A stretch of 29,263 nt of DNA, taken from JBBRTJ01 sp038244535. Lineage in GTDB: Bacteria > Actinomycetota > Acidimicrobiia > Acidimicrobiales > Ilumatobacteraceae. Positions 6,504-13,594 of this stretch are shown piece after piece. Each line of letters opens with the position of its first letter. Position 1 is the first letter of the stretch. The stretch is from NCBI GenBank assembly GCA_038244535.1, contig JBBRTJ010000043.1, positions 1 through 29,263 on the forward strand, given 5' to 3'. The translations under genes and the position numbers were made by a program. The notes under the pieces are model-generated. The model did not search any database. It saw only the letters and a list, made by a program, of their open reading frames with translations, and was not told the origin of the DNA.

Positions 6504-7862
6504 TCAGACCTCGTCCGACCAGTCGCGGGTCTCGAGCAGCTCGCGAACGGCGGCCAAGAAGGCCGAAGCGTAGGCGCCGTCGAACGCCCGGTGGTCGAAG
6601 CTCAGCGCGAGGTTGCCGACGGGTCGGATCGCCACGACCCACTCGGCACCCCCCGGGCCACCGCGCACCGCGACGGGTCGCATCTTCACGCCGTCGGTGC
6701 CCACGATCGCTACCTGCGGCTGGTTGATGACGGGCACCGTGAGCAGCGTGCCGTAGCCACCGGCGTTGGTGAGGGTGAACGTGCCCCCCGCAAACGCATC
6801 GGCCGTCAACCGCTTGGAGCGCGCCTTGGCCGCCACGTCGGCGATCGCGTCGGCGAGTGCCGGCAGGCGCAGGTCACCGGCGCCCTTGACCACCGGCACG
6901 ACGAGGCCCTGAAAGTCGAGATCGACGGCGATCCCGAGGTGGACCTGGCGGTGCACGATCAGGCGGTCGCGCCCAAACGCCGCGTTGACGTGGGGGAAGC
7001 GACCGATCGCGTCGATCACGGCGCGGGCGATGAAGGGCAGGTACCCGAGCTTGGTGCCCTTCCGAACGGCGTCCACCGCCGAGTAGTCGACTTCCATCGC
7101 GACGAGCGTGTGGGCCGACGTGGCGAGCGAGCGGACCATGTGCTCGGCCGTGACGCGACGGATGTTGGACAGCTCGACGACGTCGTCGTCGTCGCCCGGC
7201 TCAACGTCGCTGGGCACGACGACCCCGGGCCGGGCCATCGACGAGTCCGGCAACGGCGACGAGTCCGGCAACGTCGATGCCGCCGCTCGCGCCGAACGGC
7301 CACCGGAGGCCGCGGCCGCCGCGACGGCAGACGCGGCGAGGACGTCGTTGCGCGTGATGCGGCCGTCACGACCGGAGCCGGCAACCTGATCGGGCCGAAG
7401 GCCGCGCTCGGCCAACAGGTCCCTGACGGCGGGTGACAGGAAGCCCACACCGGGCATCTCGAGGCGATCGACGCTCTCGGCGCGATCTGTGGCGCTCCTC
7501 GACGCGGTTCGTGCCGAGATCGCCGGGCTCGGAGCTGACGCCCGTGCCGATGCCGAGACCGGTGCAGAGCCGACGGCCGGGAACGGGGCGGCGGGCGCCG
7601 CCGACTCGACGAGCACCACCTCGTCAGCCGTGGCGGTGAGGACGGCCAGGAGCGTTCCGATGGGGACAGTGGCGCCCTCGGCGACGTGGATGGTGCGCAG
7701 GAAGCCGGCATGGGCCGAGGGCACCTCGGTGTCGACTTTGTCCGTGCTCACCTCGAACAGCACGTCGTCGACGGCGACTGCGTCGCCGACCTGCTTGAAC
7801 CACTTCACGATCGTGCCCTCGGTGACGGTCTCTCCCAGTTGCGGCATCGTCACCAGGTCCAC
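6504..7862 (-). CDS. 2-oxoacid dehydrogenase E2, dihydrolipoamide acyltransferase
   Basis: This 452-residue protein has all three E2 modules. A single lipoyl domain spans residues 1-77, with the lipoylated Lys42 in STDKVDTEVPS. A peripheral-subunit-binding domain (141-177, FLSPAVRDLLAERGL to GRITRNDVLA) should hold E1/E3. The catalytic acyltransferase domain (230-452) carries His424 and Asp428 in SFDHRAFDG. Ala/Ser/Pro-rich linkers separate them, and one contains a short duplication (LPDSSPLPDSS). The GTG at 7862 is favoured as start because TAGTGT lies 6 nt upstream; an ATG five codons downstream is the alternative. E2 precedes E1 in the operon. No E3 (dihydrolipoyl dehydrogenase) is nearby, so a shared one must be supplied from elsewhere. 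Confidence 0.93.
   Translation of the reverse strand: MDLVTMPQLGETVTEGTIVKWFKQVGDAVAVDDVLFEVSTDKVDTEVPSAHAGFLRTIHVAEGATVPIGTLLAVLTATADEVVLVESAAPAAPFPAVGSAPVSASARASAPSPAISARTASRSATDRAESVDRLEMPGVGFLSPAVRDLLAERGLRPDQVAGSGRDGRITRNDVLAASAVAAAAASGGRSARAAASTLPDSSPLPDSSMARPGVVVPSDVEPGDDDDVVELSNIRRVTAEHMVRSLATSAHTLVAMEVDYSAVDAVRKGTKLGYLPFIARAVIDAIGRFPHVNAAFGRDRLIVHRQVHLGIAVDLDFQGLVVPVVKGAGDLRLPALADAIADVAAKARSKRLTADAFAGGTFTLTNAGGYGTLLTVPVINQPQVAIVGTDGVKMRPVAVRGGPGGAEWVVAIRPVGNLALSFDHRAFDGAYASAFLAAVRELLETRDWSDEV
7239..7273. repeat. 18-bp tandem repeat in the E2 linker
   Basis: Two copies of cgacgagtccggcaacg start at 7239 and 7257 (period 18). They encode the duplicated LPDSS segment of the flexible E2 linker, and the length change keeps the frame. 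Confidence 0.8.
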
Positions 7863-7868
7863 GGCGGC

Positions 7869-7874
7869 ACACTA
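7869..7874 (-). promoter_or_regulatory. Candidate -10 element of the E2-E1 operon (leaderless)
   Basis: On the minus strand TAGTGT (TANNNT) is 6 nt before the GTG at 7862, and there is no Shine-Dalgarno sequence. This supports the GTG as the true start. No clear -35 hexamer is seen. Confidence 0.4.
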
Positions 7875-7930
7875 CGAAAGGTTGGGGTTCGAGTCCGTCC
7901 GAGAGCGGTGAAGCGCGCGAGTGGCTTTGC

Positions 7931-7965
7931 GTCGCGACGTTGCTCACCTGTGACAACGTCGCGAC
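7931..7965. promoter_or_regulatory. 12-bp perfect inverted repeat between the MDR gene and the E2-E1 operon
   Basis: GTCGCGACGTTG (7931-7942) and CAACGTCGCGAC (7954-7965) are perfect complements around an 11-nt spacer. Each arm also contains the self-complementary 10-mer CGTCGCGACG (7930-7939 and 7957-7966), so the site is two identical palindromes 27 bp apart. It begins 26 nt after the MDR stop and lies 69-103 bp upstream of the E2 start. Twin palindromes suit a dimeric repressor or activator of the E2-E1 operon. A terminator for the MDR gene is the alternative, but no T-tract follows on the minus strand. Confidence 0.6.
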
Positions 7966-7991
7966 GGAAAGCGGCCGAGATGAGGCGATCG

Positions 7992-8942
7992 TCAGCCGGT
8001 GAGGTCGATGATGAGCTTGCCTTCGACCTGACGATCCTTGATCCGGCGGTGGACGCCGGCGGCAGCCGACAACGCGACGAGCTCGTAGGGGACCCGCAGG
8101 CGGCCGGCGGCCACCTCGGCCAGCAGCCCCGCTCGCACCTCGGCCTGTGCGATGGCGTCGGCCATGAGGCCCGTGTAGCCCAGCATCGTGAGGCCCTTGC
8201 GATAGAAGGTGCGCAGGTTGATGCCGACGACCTCGCCCGCCGACGTGCCGTACACGGCGAGGCGGCCGCGGGGCGCCAAGACGTCGACGAGGGCCTGGGT
8301 GTAGCCGCCTCCGAGCGCGTCGAAGGCGACCGTCGGCTGGGAGTCGCCGATGGCCGCGCGGAGGGCGGCACCGAGCCCATCGGCGTCGGCCACCACGGCA
8401 CGATCGGCGCCGGAGGCCACGATGGCTGCCGCCTTGGCCGCGTTGCCGGTCTGGCCCCAGACCTCGCCGCCCGCGGCCTTGGCCAGCTGCACCGCCATCG
8501 CCCCGACCCCGCCGCTGGCCCCGAGCACGAGCACGCGGTCCCCTGGCGCCACCTTGGCGATCGTGTTGACGGCGTGCCACGCGGTGATGCCAGCGACGCC
8601 GATGCCGGCGGCGGCAGCGAGGTCGGTGCCGGCGGGTAGGTCGATGACTGCGCCACGCGGCACCGCCACGCGCTGCGCCGTGAGACCGGGCCGCAGCACG
8701 CCGAGCCCTGCGCCGTTCACGAGCACCGGCCGGCCAGCGAGGAAGCCGCTCGCCTCGCTCCCGGGCACCCACGGAAGGTTGGCCGCCGCCGCACCGACGC
8801 TGCCCTCGGCGATCCACACGTCGAGCGGGTTGACCGCCGCAAAGTGAACGTCCACGACAACGTCACCTTCGGCGGCGACGGGGTCGGGGACCTCGTCGAC
8901 GCGAAGGTCGCCGCCGATTTGGTGGAGCCGGACTGCGCGCAT
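7992..8942 (-). CDS. Quinone-oxidoreductase-like MDR family enzyme
   Basis: This 316-residue protein is a zinc-free medium-chain dehydrogenase/reductase, similar to NADPH:quinone reductases and enoyl reductases. The N-terminal catalytic domain starts MRAVRLHQIGG and includes the family segment FAAVNPLDVWIAEG. The nucleotide-binding domain carries VLVLGASGGVGAMAVQLAK (about 148-166). VAFDALGGGYTQALVDVLAPRGRLAVYG follows, and the C-terminus IKDRQVEGKLIIDL is typical. The cysteines that bind structural zinc in alcohol dehydrogenases are absent. The natural substrate is unknown. It starts 27 nt after the carD stop but has its own candidate -10 element in that gap. Confidence 0.85.
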   Translation of the reverse strand: MRAVRLHQIGGDLRVDEVPDPVAAEGDVVVDVHFAAVNPLDVWIAEGSVGAAAANLPWVPGSEASGFLAGRPVLVNGAGLGVLRPGLTAQRVAVPRGAVIDLPAGTDLAAAAGIGVAGITAWHAVNTIAKVAPGDRVLVLGASGGVGAMAVQLAKAAGGEVWGQTGNAAKAAAIVASGADRAVVADADGLGAALRAAIGDSQPTVAFDALGGGYTQALVDVLAPRGRLAVYGTSAGEVVGINLRTFYRKGLTMLGYTGLMADAIAQAEVRAGLLAEVAAGRLRVPYELVALSAAAGVHRRIKDRQVEGKLIIDLTG

Positions 8943-8949
8943 GGCGCCG

Positions 8950-8955
8950 ACGCTA
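8950..8955 (-). promoter_or_regulatory. Candidate -10 element of the MDR gene
   Basis: On the minus strand TAGCGT is 7 nt before the ATG at 8942, inside the 27-nt carD-MDR gap. No Shine-Dalgarno sequence is present. This suggests a separate leaderless transcript besides any read-through from carD. Confidence 0.35.
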
Positions 8956-8969
8956 CCGAGCGGCAGCGG

Positions 8970-9497
8970 CTACTTCTTCTTGACGGCTGCCACTGCGGTC
9001 TGGGGGCGCAAGACGCCCTTGGCCAGTGCGTCGTCGAGGTAGGCCTCGGCCTCTTCGGCACTCACCTTCAGCGCGGGTGAGATCTCCGAGATGAGGTTGA
9101 TGCGGGCCCGCTCGTACATGGTCCGCTCGGCGGCCGACAGCGCCGCGTCACGGTTGCGGGCGGCCAGGTTCCGCACCACCTCGGCCACCTGGTACACGTC
9201 GCCCGACTTCAGCTTCTCCTGGTGGTTCTTGAACCGCCGCGACCAGTTGGACGGGACGCGCGGATCGGCCTTCGACAGCACGGCGACGAGGTCTTCGAGC
9301 TCGTCGGGGTTGACCGGCGGGCGCACCCCGACGGACTCGGCCGCATCGACCGGCACCGACAGGGTCATCTCGCCGATGACCGAGCGCAGGATGAGGTAGT
9401 CACGGGTCTCGTCGAACTGCGTCTTCTTCTCGACACCGAGCACGATGCAGGCACCGTGCTGGGGGTAGATGACGGTGTCGCCCTTCTTGAACTTCAA
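8970..9497 (-). CDS. carD: CarD family RNA polymerase-binding transcription regulator
   Basis: This is a 175-residue CarD/CdnL protein. In mycobacteria CarD binds the RNA polymerase beta subunit and stabilises open complexes, notably at rRNA promoters. Residues 1-60 form the Tudor-like RNAP-interaction domain, beginning LKFKKGDTVIYPQHGACIV. The rest is the helical DNA-binding domain, with VPSNWSRRFKNHQEKLKSGD and AERTMYERARINLISEIS. I chose the TTG at 9497 because CGGGAG lies five bases upstream, and because it puts the conserved tryptophan at residue 85, as in M. tuberculosis CarD. A longer frame to 9557 adds 20 residues that do not look like the family. The Lys-rich tail ends in VKKK. It is probably essential and transcribed from the 63-nt gap downstream of the oligopeptide ATPase gene. 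Confidence 0.93.
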   Translation of the reverse strand: MKFKKGDTVIYPQHGACIVLGVEKKTQFDETRDYLILRSVIGEMTLSVPVDAAESVGVRPPVNPDELEDLVAVLSKADPRVPSNWSRRFKNHQEKLKSGDVYQVAEVVRNLAARNRDAALSAAERTMYERARINLISEISPALKVSAEEAEAYLDDALAKGVLRPQTAVAAVKKK

Positions 9498-9560
9498 CAG
9501 CGCTCCCGGGAGTGTTGACGCGCGCGTGACAGGTGCGGCGATTGCAGCGGAGAGCACAGG

Positions 9561-10604
9561 CTAGAACAATGGCGCCGCGTTCCCTACCTCATCGGTCGCG
9601 GCCGGCCGGTTGGCTGCCGCAATGGCTTCGGCGTGGTGGCACGCCACCAGGTGGCCGGGCCGCAGCTCACGCAGCACCGGCTCCTCGTCGGCGCAGCGCT
9701 CGGGCCGGGCGAACGGGCACCGGGTGTGGAAGCGGCAGCCCGTGGGCGGGTTGGCCGGCGAGGGCAGGTCCCCGGTCAGCACGATGCGCGTGCGGCGGTC
9801 CTCGACCTCGGGGTCGGGGATCGGGATGGCCGACAGCAGCGACAGCGTGTACGGGTGCAGCGGGGCCTCGTACAGGTCGTCGCCGGGCGATCGCTCGACG
9901 ATCCGGCCGAGGTACATGACTGCCACGTCGTCGGACACGTGTCGCACCACGGCAAGGTCGTGGGCGATGACGAGGTACGTGAGGCCGAGCTCGGCTTGGA
10001 GATCGGCCAGCAGGTTGAGCACCTGGGCCTGGATCGACACGTCGAGCGCCGACACGGGCTCGTCGGCCACGATCAGGTCGGGATCGAGGGCGAGGGCGCG
10101 AGCGATTCCGATGCGCTGGCGCTGACCACCGGAGAACTCGTGCGGGTAGCGGTTGGCGGCGTTGGTGGGCAGCCCGACGAGGTCGAGCAGCTCCTTGACC
10201 CGCAGCTCGACGGCGGGGCCGGCGGCCAGCCCGTGGGCTCGGAGGGGCTCGGCAACCAGCGACGCCACGCTCTGACGGGGATCGAGGCTCGAGAACGGGT
10301 CCTGGAACACCATCTGGAAGTGCTGGCGCGCCTTGCGGAGGTCGTTGCCCTGCAGTGCCGCCAGGTCCTCGCCTCGGAACAGCACCTGCCCGCTGGTGAT
10401 GGGCACCAGCCGCAGGATCGCCTTGCCGACCGTCGACTTCCCACACCCGGACTCGCCCACGAGCCCGAGCGTGCGGCCCTGCACGATGCTCAGGTCGACG
10501 CCGTCGACGGCCCGGATCGCCCCGACCTGACGCTCGAAGAGAAACCCCTTGCGGATCGGGAAGTGCACCTTCAGGTCACGCACGTCGAGCAGCAGCTCGG
10601 TCAT
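9561..10604 (-). CDS. Oligopeptide/dipeptide ABC transporter ATP-binding protein (OppF/DppF type)
   Basis: This 347-residue ATPase is the second of two NBDs of the importer. It shows Walker A GESGCGKST, Q-loop FQDPFSSLDPRQSV, signature FSGGQRQRIGIARAL, Walker B LIVADEPVSALDVS and the switch His in VIAHDLAVV. The C-terminal oligopeptide-transporter extension (LPSPANPPTGCRFHTRCPFARPERC) carries the Cys pattern common to OppD/OppF/DppD/DppF proteins. The ATG at 10604 overlaps the TGA of the preceding ATPase gene by 4 nt (ATGA); a GTG four codons upstream is less likely. It is the last gene of a five-gene operon. OppF-type assignment rests on position and similarity. Confidence 0.93.
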   Translation of the reverse strand: MTELLLDVRDLKVHFPIRKGFLFERQVGAIRAVDGVDLSIVQGRTLGLVGESGCGKSTVGKAILRLVPITSGQVLFRGEDLAALQGNDLRKARQHFQMVFQDPFSSLDPRQSVASLVAEPLRAHGLAAGPAVELRVKELLDLVGLPTNAANRYPHEFSGGQRQRIGIARALALDPDLIVADEPVSALDVSIQAQVLNLLADLQAELGLTYLVIAHDLAVVRHVSDDVAVMYLGRIVERSPGDDLYEAPLHPYTLSLLSAIPIPDPEVEDRRTRIVLTGDLPSPANPPTGCRFHTRCPFARPERCADEEPVLRELRPGHLVACHHAEAIAAANRPAATDEVGNAAPLF

Positions 10605-11614
10605 CGGGCTACCCACCGCGGATCATCGAGGGGGTTGACGCAGCGCAGGTGGTGGCCTGTGCTCGCCTCGTCGAGGTGCGGCGCATCGCCAAGGCACCCG
10701 TCGGTCATCCGTGAGCAGCGTGGGGCGAAGGCACACCCGGCCGTCCACGGAAGGGTGTCGCGGGGCGAGCCCGGGATCGGAACCAGGCGCGCGCCGCGCG
10801 GCTGGTCGAGGCGGGGCACGCTGGCCAACAGGCCGCTGGTGTACGGGTGACGGGGCGCCGCGAACAGCTCGCGACGACCAGCCGACTCGACGATGCGGCC
10901 GCCGTACATGACCTGCACCTGCTCGCACAGCCCGGCCACGACGCCGAGGTCGTGGGTGATGAGGATGAGGGCCGTGCCCGAGCCGGTCACGAGCTCGCGG
11001 AGCAGCTCGAGGATCTGGGCCTGAATGGTCACATCGAGCGCAGTGGTCGGCTCGTCGGCGATCAGGAGCTTGGGCTTGCAGGCCAGCGCCATGGCGATCA
11101 TCGCCCGCTGCCGCATGCCACCCGACAGCTGATGCGGGTAGTCGTTCACCCGGCGGGCCGGGTCCGGGATGCCCACCTTGGCCAGGAGGTCGACGGCGCC
11201 CTCGTGCGCCGCGTTCTTGTCGGCACCCTCATGGCGGTGCAGCACCTCGCCGATCTGACGGCCGATGCGCAGCACCGGGTTCAGCGACGTCATGGGGTCC
11301 TGGAAGACCATGGCGATGTCGCGGCCGCGCACATCGTCGAGCTCGGATTCGGGGCGGCCCACCATCTGGGTGCCGTTCAGCAGCGCCGACCCCGACACGA
11401 TGCAGCCGCGCTCGGGCAGGAGCCCCATGAGGGCCAGTGACGTGACGCTCTTGCCACTACCCGACTCGCCGACGATGCCGAGCGTGCTCCCCGCCTCGAC
11501 GGTGAAGGTCACGCCGTCGACGGCGCGCAGCGCCTTGGTGCCTTTGCGCTGGAACACGACGGTGAGGTCGTCGACGGCCAGGAGCGGGGCCGGGCGGCCC
11601 GCCGGCGTGGTCAT
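10601..11614 (-). CDS. Oligopeptide/dipeptide ABC transporter ATP-binding protein (OppD/DppD type)
   Basis: This 337-residue ATPase has Walker A GESGSGKSV, Q-loop FQDPMTSLNPVLRIGRQ, signature LSGGMRQRAMIAMAL, Walker B LLIADEPTTALDVT and switch ITHDLGVVA. The C-terminal oligopeptide extension includes GCAFAPRCSRMTDGC. The LSGGMRQR form of the signature and its place before the other ATPase fit the OppD/DppD branch. The ATG at 11614 overlaps the TGA of the permease gene upstream by 4 nt. The same frame is open further upstream to 12256, but that part is antisense-like noise over the permease gene. It pairs with the next ATPase to form the NBD heterodimer on the membrane's inner face. Confidence 0.94.
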   Translation of the reverse strand: MTTPAGRPAPLLAVDDLTVVFQRKGTKALRAVDGVTFTVEAGSTLGIVGESGSGKSVTSLALMGLLPERGCIVSGSALLNGTQMVGRPESELDDVRGRDIAMVFQDPMTSLNPVLRIGRQIGEVLHRHEGADKNAAHEGAVDLLAKVGIPDPARRVNDYPHQLSGGMRQRAMIAMALACKPKLLIADEPTTALDVTIQAQILELLRELVTGSGTALILITHDLGVVAGLCEQVQVMYGGRIVESAGRRELFAAPRHPYTSGLLASVPRLDQPRGARLVPIPGSPRDTLPWTAGCAFAPRCSRMTDGCLGDAPHLDEASTGHHLRCVNPLDDPRWVAR

Positions 11615-12540
11615 TGCCGCAGCTTCGGGTCGAGGGCCTCGCGCAGCGCCTCGCCGAGGAGGTTGAAGCCCAGCACGGAGAGCACGATGGCCACGCCGGG
11701 AAAGAGCGCGAGCTGAGGAGCCACCGTGAGCGCCTCTTGGGTCTGGGCCAGCATCCGCCCCCACTCCGGCGTGGTCGGATCGTCGCTGCCGAGACCGAGG
11801 AAGGCGAGCCCGGCGGCGTCGATGATGGCGGTGGCCAGGGCCAGTGTGGCCGCCACGATGACCGGCCCGATCGAGTTGGGCAGGACGTGGCCGAGCACGA
11901 CCTTGCGCTTCTTCACCCCCAACGAGGTGGCGGCGGTGACGTAGTCGGACTCGCGTTGGCCGAGCATCGACCCTCGCAGCAGTCGAGCGAACAGCGGGAT
12001 GTTGACGACCGCGATGGCGATCATCACCGAACCGAGGCTGCGGCCGAGGACCGCCGCCACGGCGATGGCGAACAGCAGGCCCGGCACGGACAGCATGATG
12101 TCGACGAGGCGCATGATCACGTTGTCGGTCTTGCGGCCGACCCCGCCGGCCAGCACGCCGAGCAGCAGTCCGAAGAACGCCCCGATCGTGGTGGCGACCA
12201 CGCCGATGAGGAGGCTGTAACGGGCGCCATAGATGATCCGGCTCAGCTCGTCGCACCCGTTGAGGTCGAGGCCGAGCCAGTGCTCGGCCGACGGTCCGGG
12301 CACCTGGCCGGGGCCGGGCAGCAAGCTGACGTCGCAGCGTCTCGGGTCGAACGGAGCGAGGAGCGGAGCAAAGATCGCCACCAGCACGAACAGCGAGATG
12401 AGGACGGCGCCGACGATGGCCGATGGGTTGCGACGCAGCCGCCGCACCGCCTCGCTCAGGAGGCTGCCGACCTTGCGCTCGTCGTCCCGGGACGGGATCG
12501 GCAGGCCGGCGTCACCGAGGATCTCGGCGGGAGCGCTCAC
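11611..12540 (-). CDS. Oligopeptide/dipeptide ABC transporter permease (OppC/DppC type)
   Basis: This 309-residue inner-membrane protein begins with a cytoplasmic stretch, then LRRNPSAIVGAVLISLFVLVAIFAPLLAPFDP, the classic OppC/DppC first membrane helix. LGLDLNGCDELSRIIYGARYSLLIGVVAT follows, as in the family. The ATPase-contact (EAA-like) loop is in TSLGVKKRKVVLGHVLPNSIGPVIV, and the C-terminus LGFNLLGEALREALDPKLRQ is typical. The GTG start at 12540 overlaps the upstream permease stop (GTGA), and its own stop overlaps the next ATG. Tight overlaps show the B-C-D-F genes are translated as a coupled unit. Confidence 0.93.
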   Translation of the reverse strand: MSAPAEILGDAGLPIPSRDDERKVGSLLSEAVRRLRRNPSAIVGAVLISLFVLVAIFAPLLAPFDPRRCDVSLLPGPGQVPGPSAEHWLGLDLNGCDELSRIIYGARYSLLIGVVATTIGAFFGLLLGVLAGGVGRKTDNVIMRLVDIMLSVPGLLFAIAVAAVLGRSLGSVMIAIAVVNIPLFARLLRGSMLGQRESDYVTAATSLGVKKRKVVLGHVLPNSIGPVIVAATLALATAIIDAAGLAFLGLGSDDPTTPEWGRMLAQTQEALTVAPQLALFPGVAIVLSVLGFNLLGEALREALDPKLRQ

Positions 12541-13541
12541 GACACGCGAATCCGCGGATCGAGCACGGCGTACAGCACGTCGACGGCGAGGTTGACGAGC
12601 ACGAACACGACCGCGAGGAACAAGATGCCCCCCTGGAGCACCGGGTAGTCGCGGTTGAAGATCGCGTCGGAGATGAGCGTTCCCATGCCACCCCAGGCGA
12701 ACACGGTCTCGGTCAGCACCGCGCCGGACAGCAGCAGGCCCACCTGCAGGCCGATGACCGTCGTGATGGGCAGCAGCGCGTTGCGCAGGATGTGGCGCCG
12801 TTCGACCACGGACCTGGTCATCCCCTTGGCGCGGGCCGTGCGGACGTAGTCCTCGCCGGTCACTTCGAGCACCGAGGCACGGGTGATGCGAGCGATGATG
12901 GCAAGCGAGATCGAGCCGAGGGCGATCGCCGGCAGGATGAGGTGCTTTAGCACGTCGACGAACGCCGACCAGTCCCCCGCCACGATCGCGTCAACCGTGT
13001 AGAAGTACGTGGGGTGCTCGATGTCGATGGTCGCGTCGATGCGACCGATGGTGGGCAGCCACCCGAGCTTGACCCCGAACAGCCACTTCAGCAGGAACGC
13101 CAGGAAGAAGACCGGGATCGACACCCCGATCAGCGAGAGCCCGATGGAGGTGTGGTCGAACCATCGCCCGTGGTGGCGGGCGGCGAGGAACCCCAGCGGG
13201 ATGCCAACCACGATGGCGAAGAACATCGCGGCTAAAGCGAGCTCGACGGTAGCGGGGAAGCGCTGGCGGATCTCCTCGGTGACCGGTTGCCGCGACGAGA
13301 TCGACGACCCGAAGTCGAACGTGACCATCCGCTCGAGGTACTTGCCGTACTGCACGATGACGGGCTCGTCGAGCCCGTAGGACTCACGGATCCGCTGGAG
13401 CTGGGCCGGGGTGCCCCGCTCCCCGAGAAGGGCGTTCTCGGGGCCGCCCGGCAGGGCGCGGACCCACACGAACAGCAGAAAGCTCAACCCCAAGAGGATG
13501 GGGATGAGCTGGAGGAGCCGGCGGGCGATGAAGCGGGCCAT
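12537..13541 (-). CDS. Oligopeptide/dipeptide ABC transporter permease (OppB/DppB type)
   Basis: This 334-residue permease starts MARFIARRLLQLIPILLGLSFLLF, the standard first helix of OppB/DppB proteins. Its LGLSFLLFVWVRALPGG and FAWGGMGTLISDAIFNRDYPVLQG segments are family landmarks. The ATPase-contact loop lies in YVRTARAKGMTRSVVERRHILRNALLPI. About six membrane helices are expected. The ATG at 13541 has no Shine-Dalgarno sequence: the 24 nt before it consist of the 3' arm of a 14-bp hairpin and a purine-poor spacer. Initiation may therefore depend on ribosomes or on mRNA processing at the binding-protein gene upstream. Confidence 0.93.
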   Translation of the reverse strand: MARFIARRLLQLIPILLGLSFLLFVWVRALPGGPENALLGERGTPAQLQRIRESYGLDEPVIVQYGKYLERMVTFDFGSSISSRQPVTEEIRQRFPATVELALAAMFFAIVVGIPLGFLAARHHGRWFDHTSIGLSLIGVSIPVFFLAFLLKWLFGVKLGWLPTIGRIDATIDIEHPTYFYTVDAIVAGDWSAFVDVLKHLILPAIALGSISLAIIARITRASVLEVTGEDYVRTARAKGMTRSVVERRHILRNALLPITTVIGLQVGLLLSGAVLTETVFAWGGMGTLISDAIFNRDYPVLQGGILFLAVVFVLVNLAVDVLYAVLDPRIRVS

Positions 13542-13550
13542 GGTGTGGTC

Positions 13551-13582
13551 GAGGGGTCCGGCGGTGTGCCGCCGGACCCCTC
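13551..13582 (-). terminator. 14-bp perfect hairpin between binding-protein and permease genes
   Basis: GAGGGGTCCGGCGG (13551-13564) and CCGCCGGACCCCTC (13569-13582) are perfectly complementary around a 4-nt loop. On the minus strand it lies 12 nt after the binding-protein stop and 9 nt before the permease ATG. No T-tract follows. Such intercistronic hairpins usually act as a partial terminator or protect the upstream mRNA, giving more binding protein than permease. Confidence 0.75.
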
Positions 13583-13594
13583 ATCCGCTCCGGC

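Noticed and set aside
9498..9557. 20-residue N-terminal extension of CarD
   Set aside because: The TTG at 9497 has a good Shine-Dalgarno sequence and puts the conserved Trp at residue 85 as in mycobacterial CarD. The extension matches no CarD.
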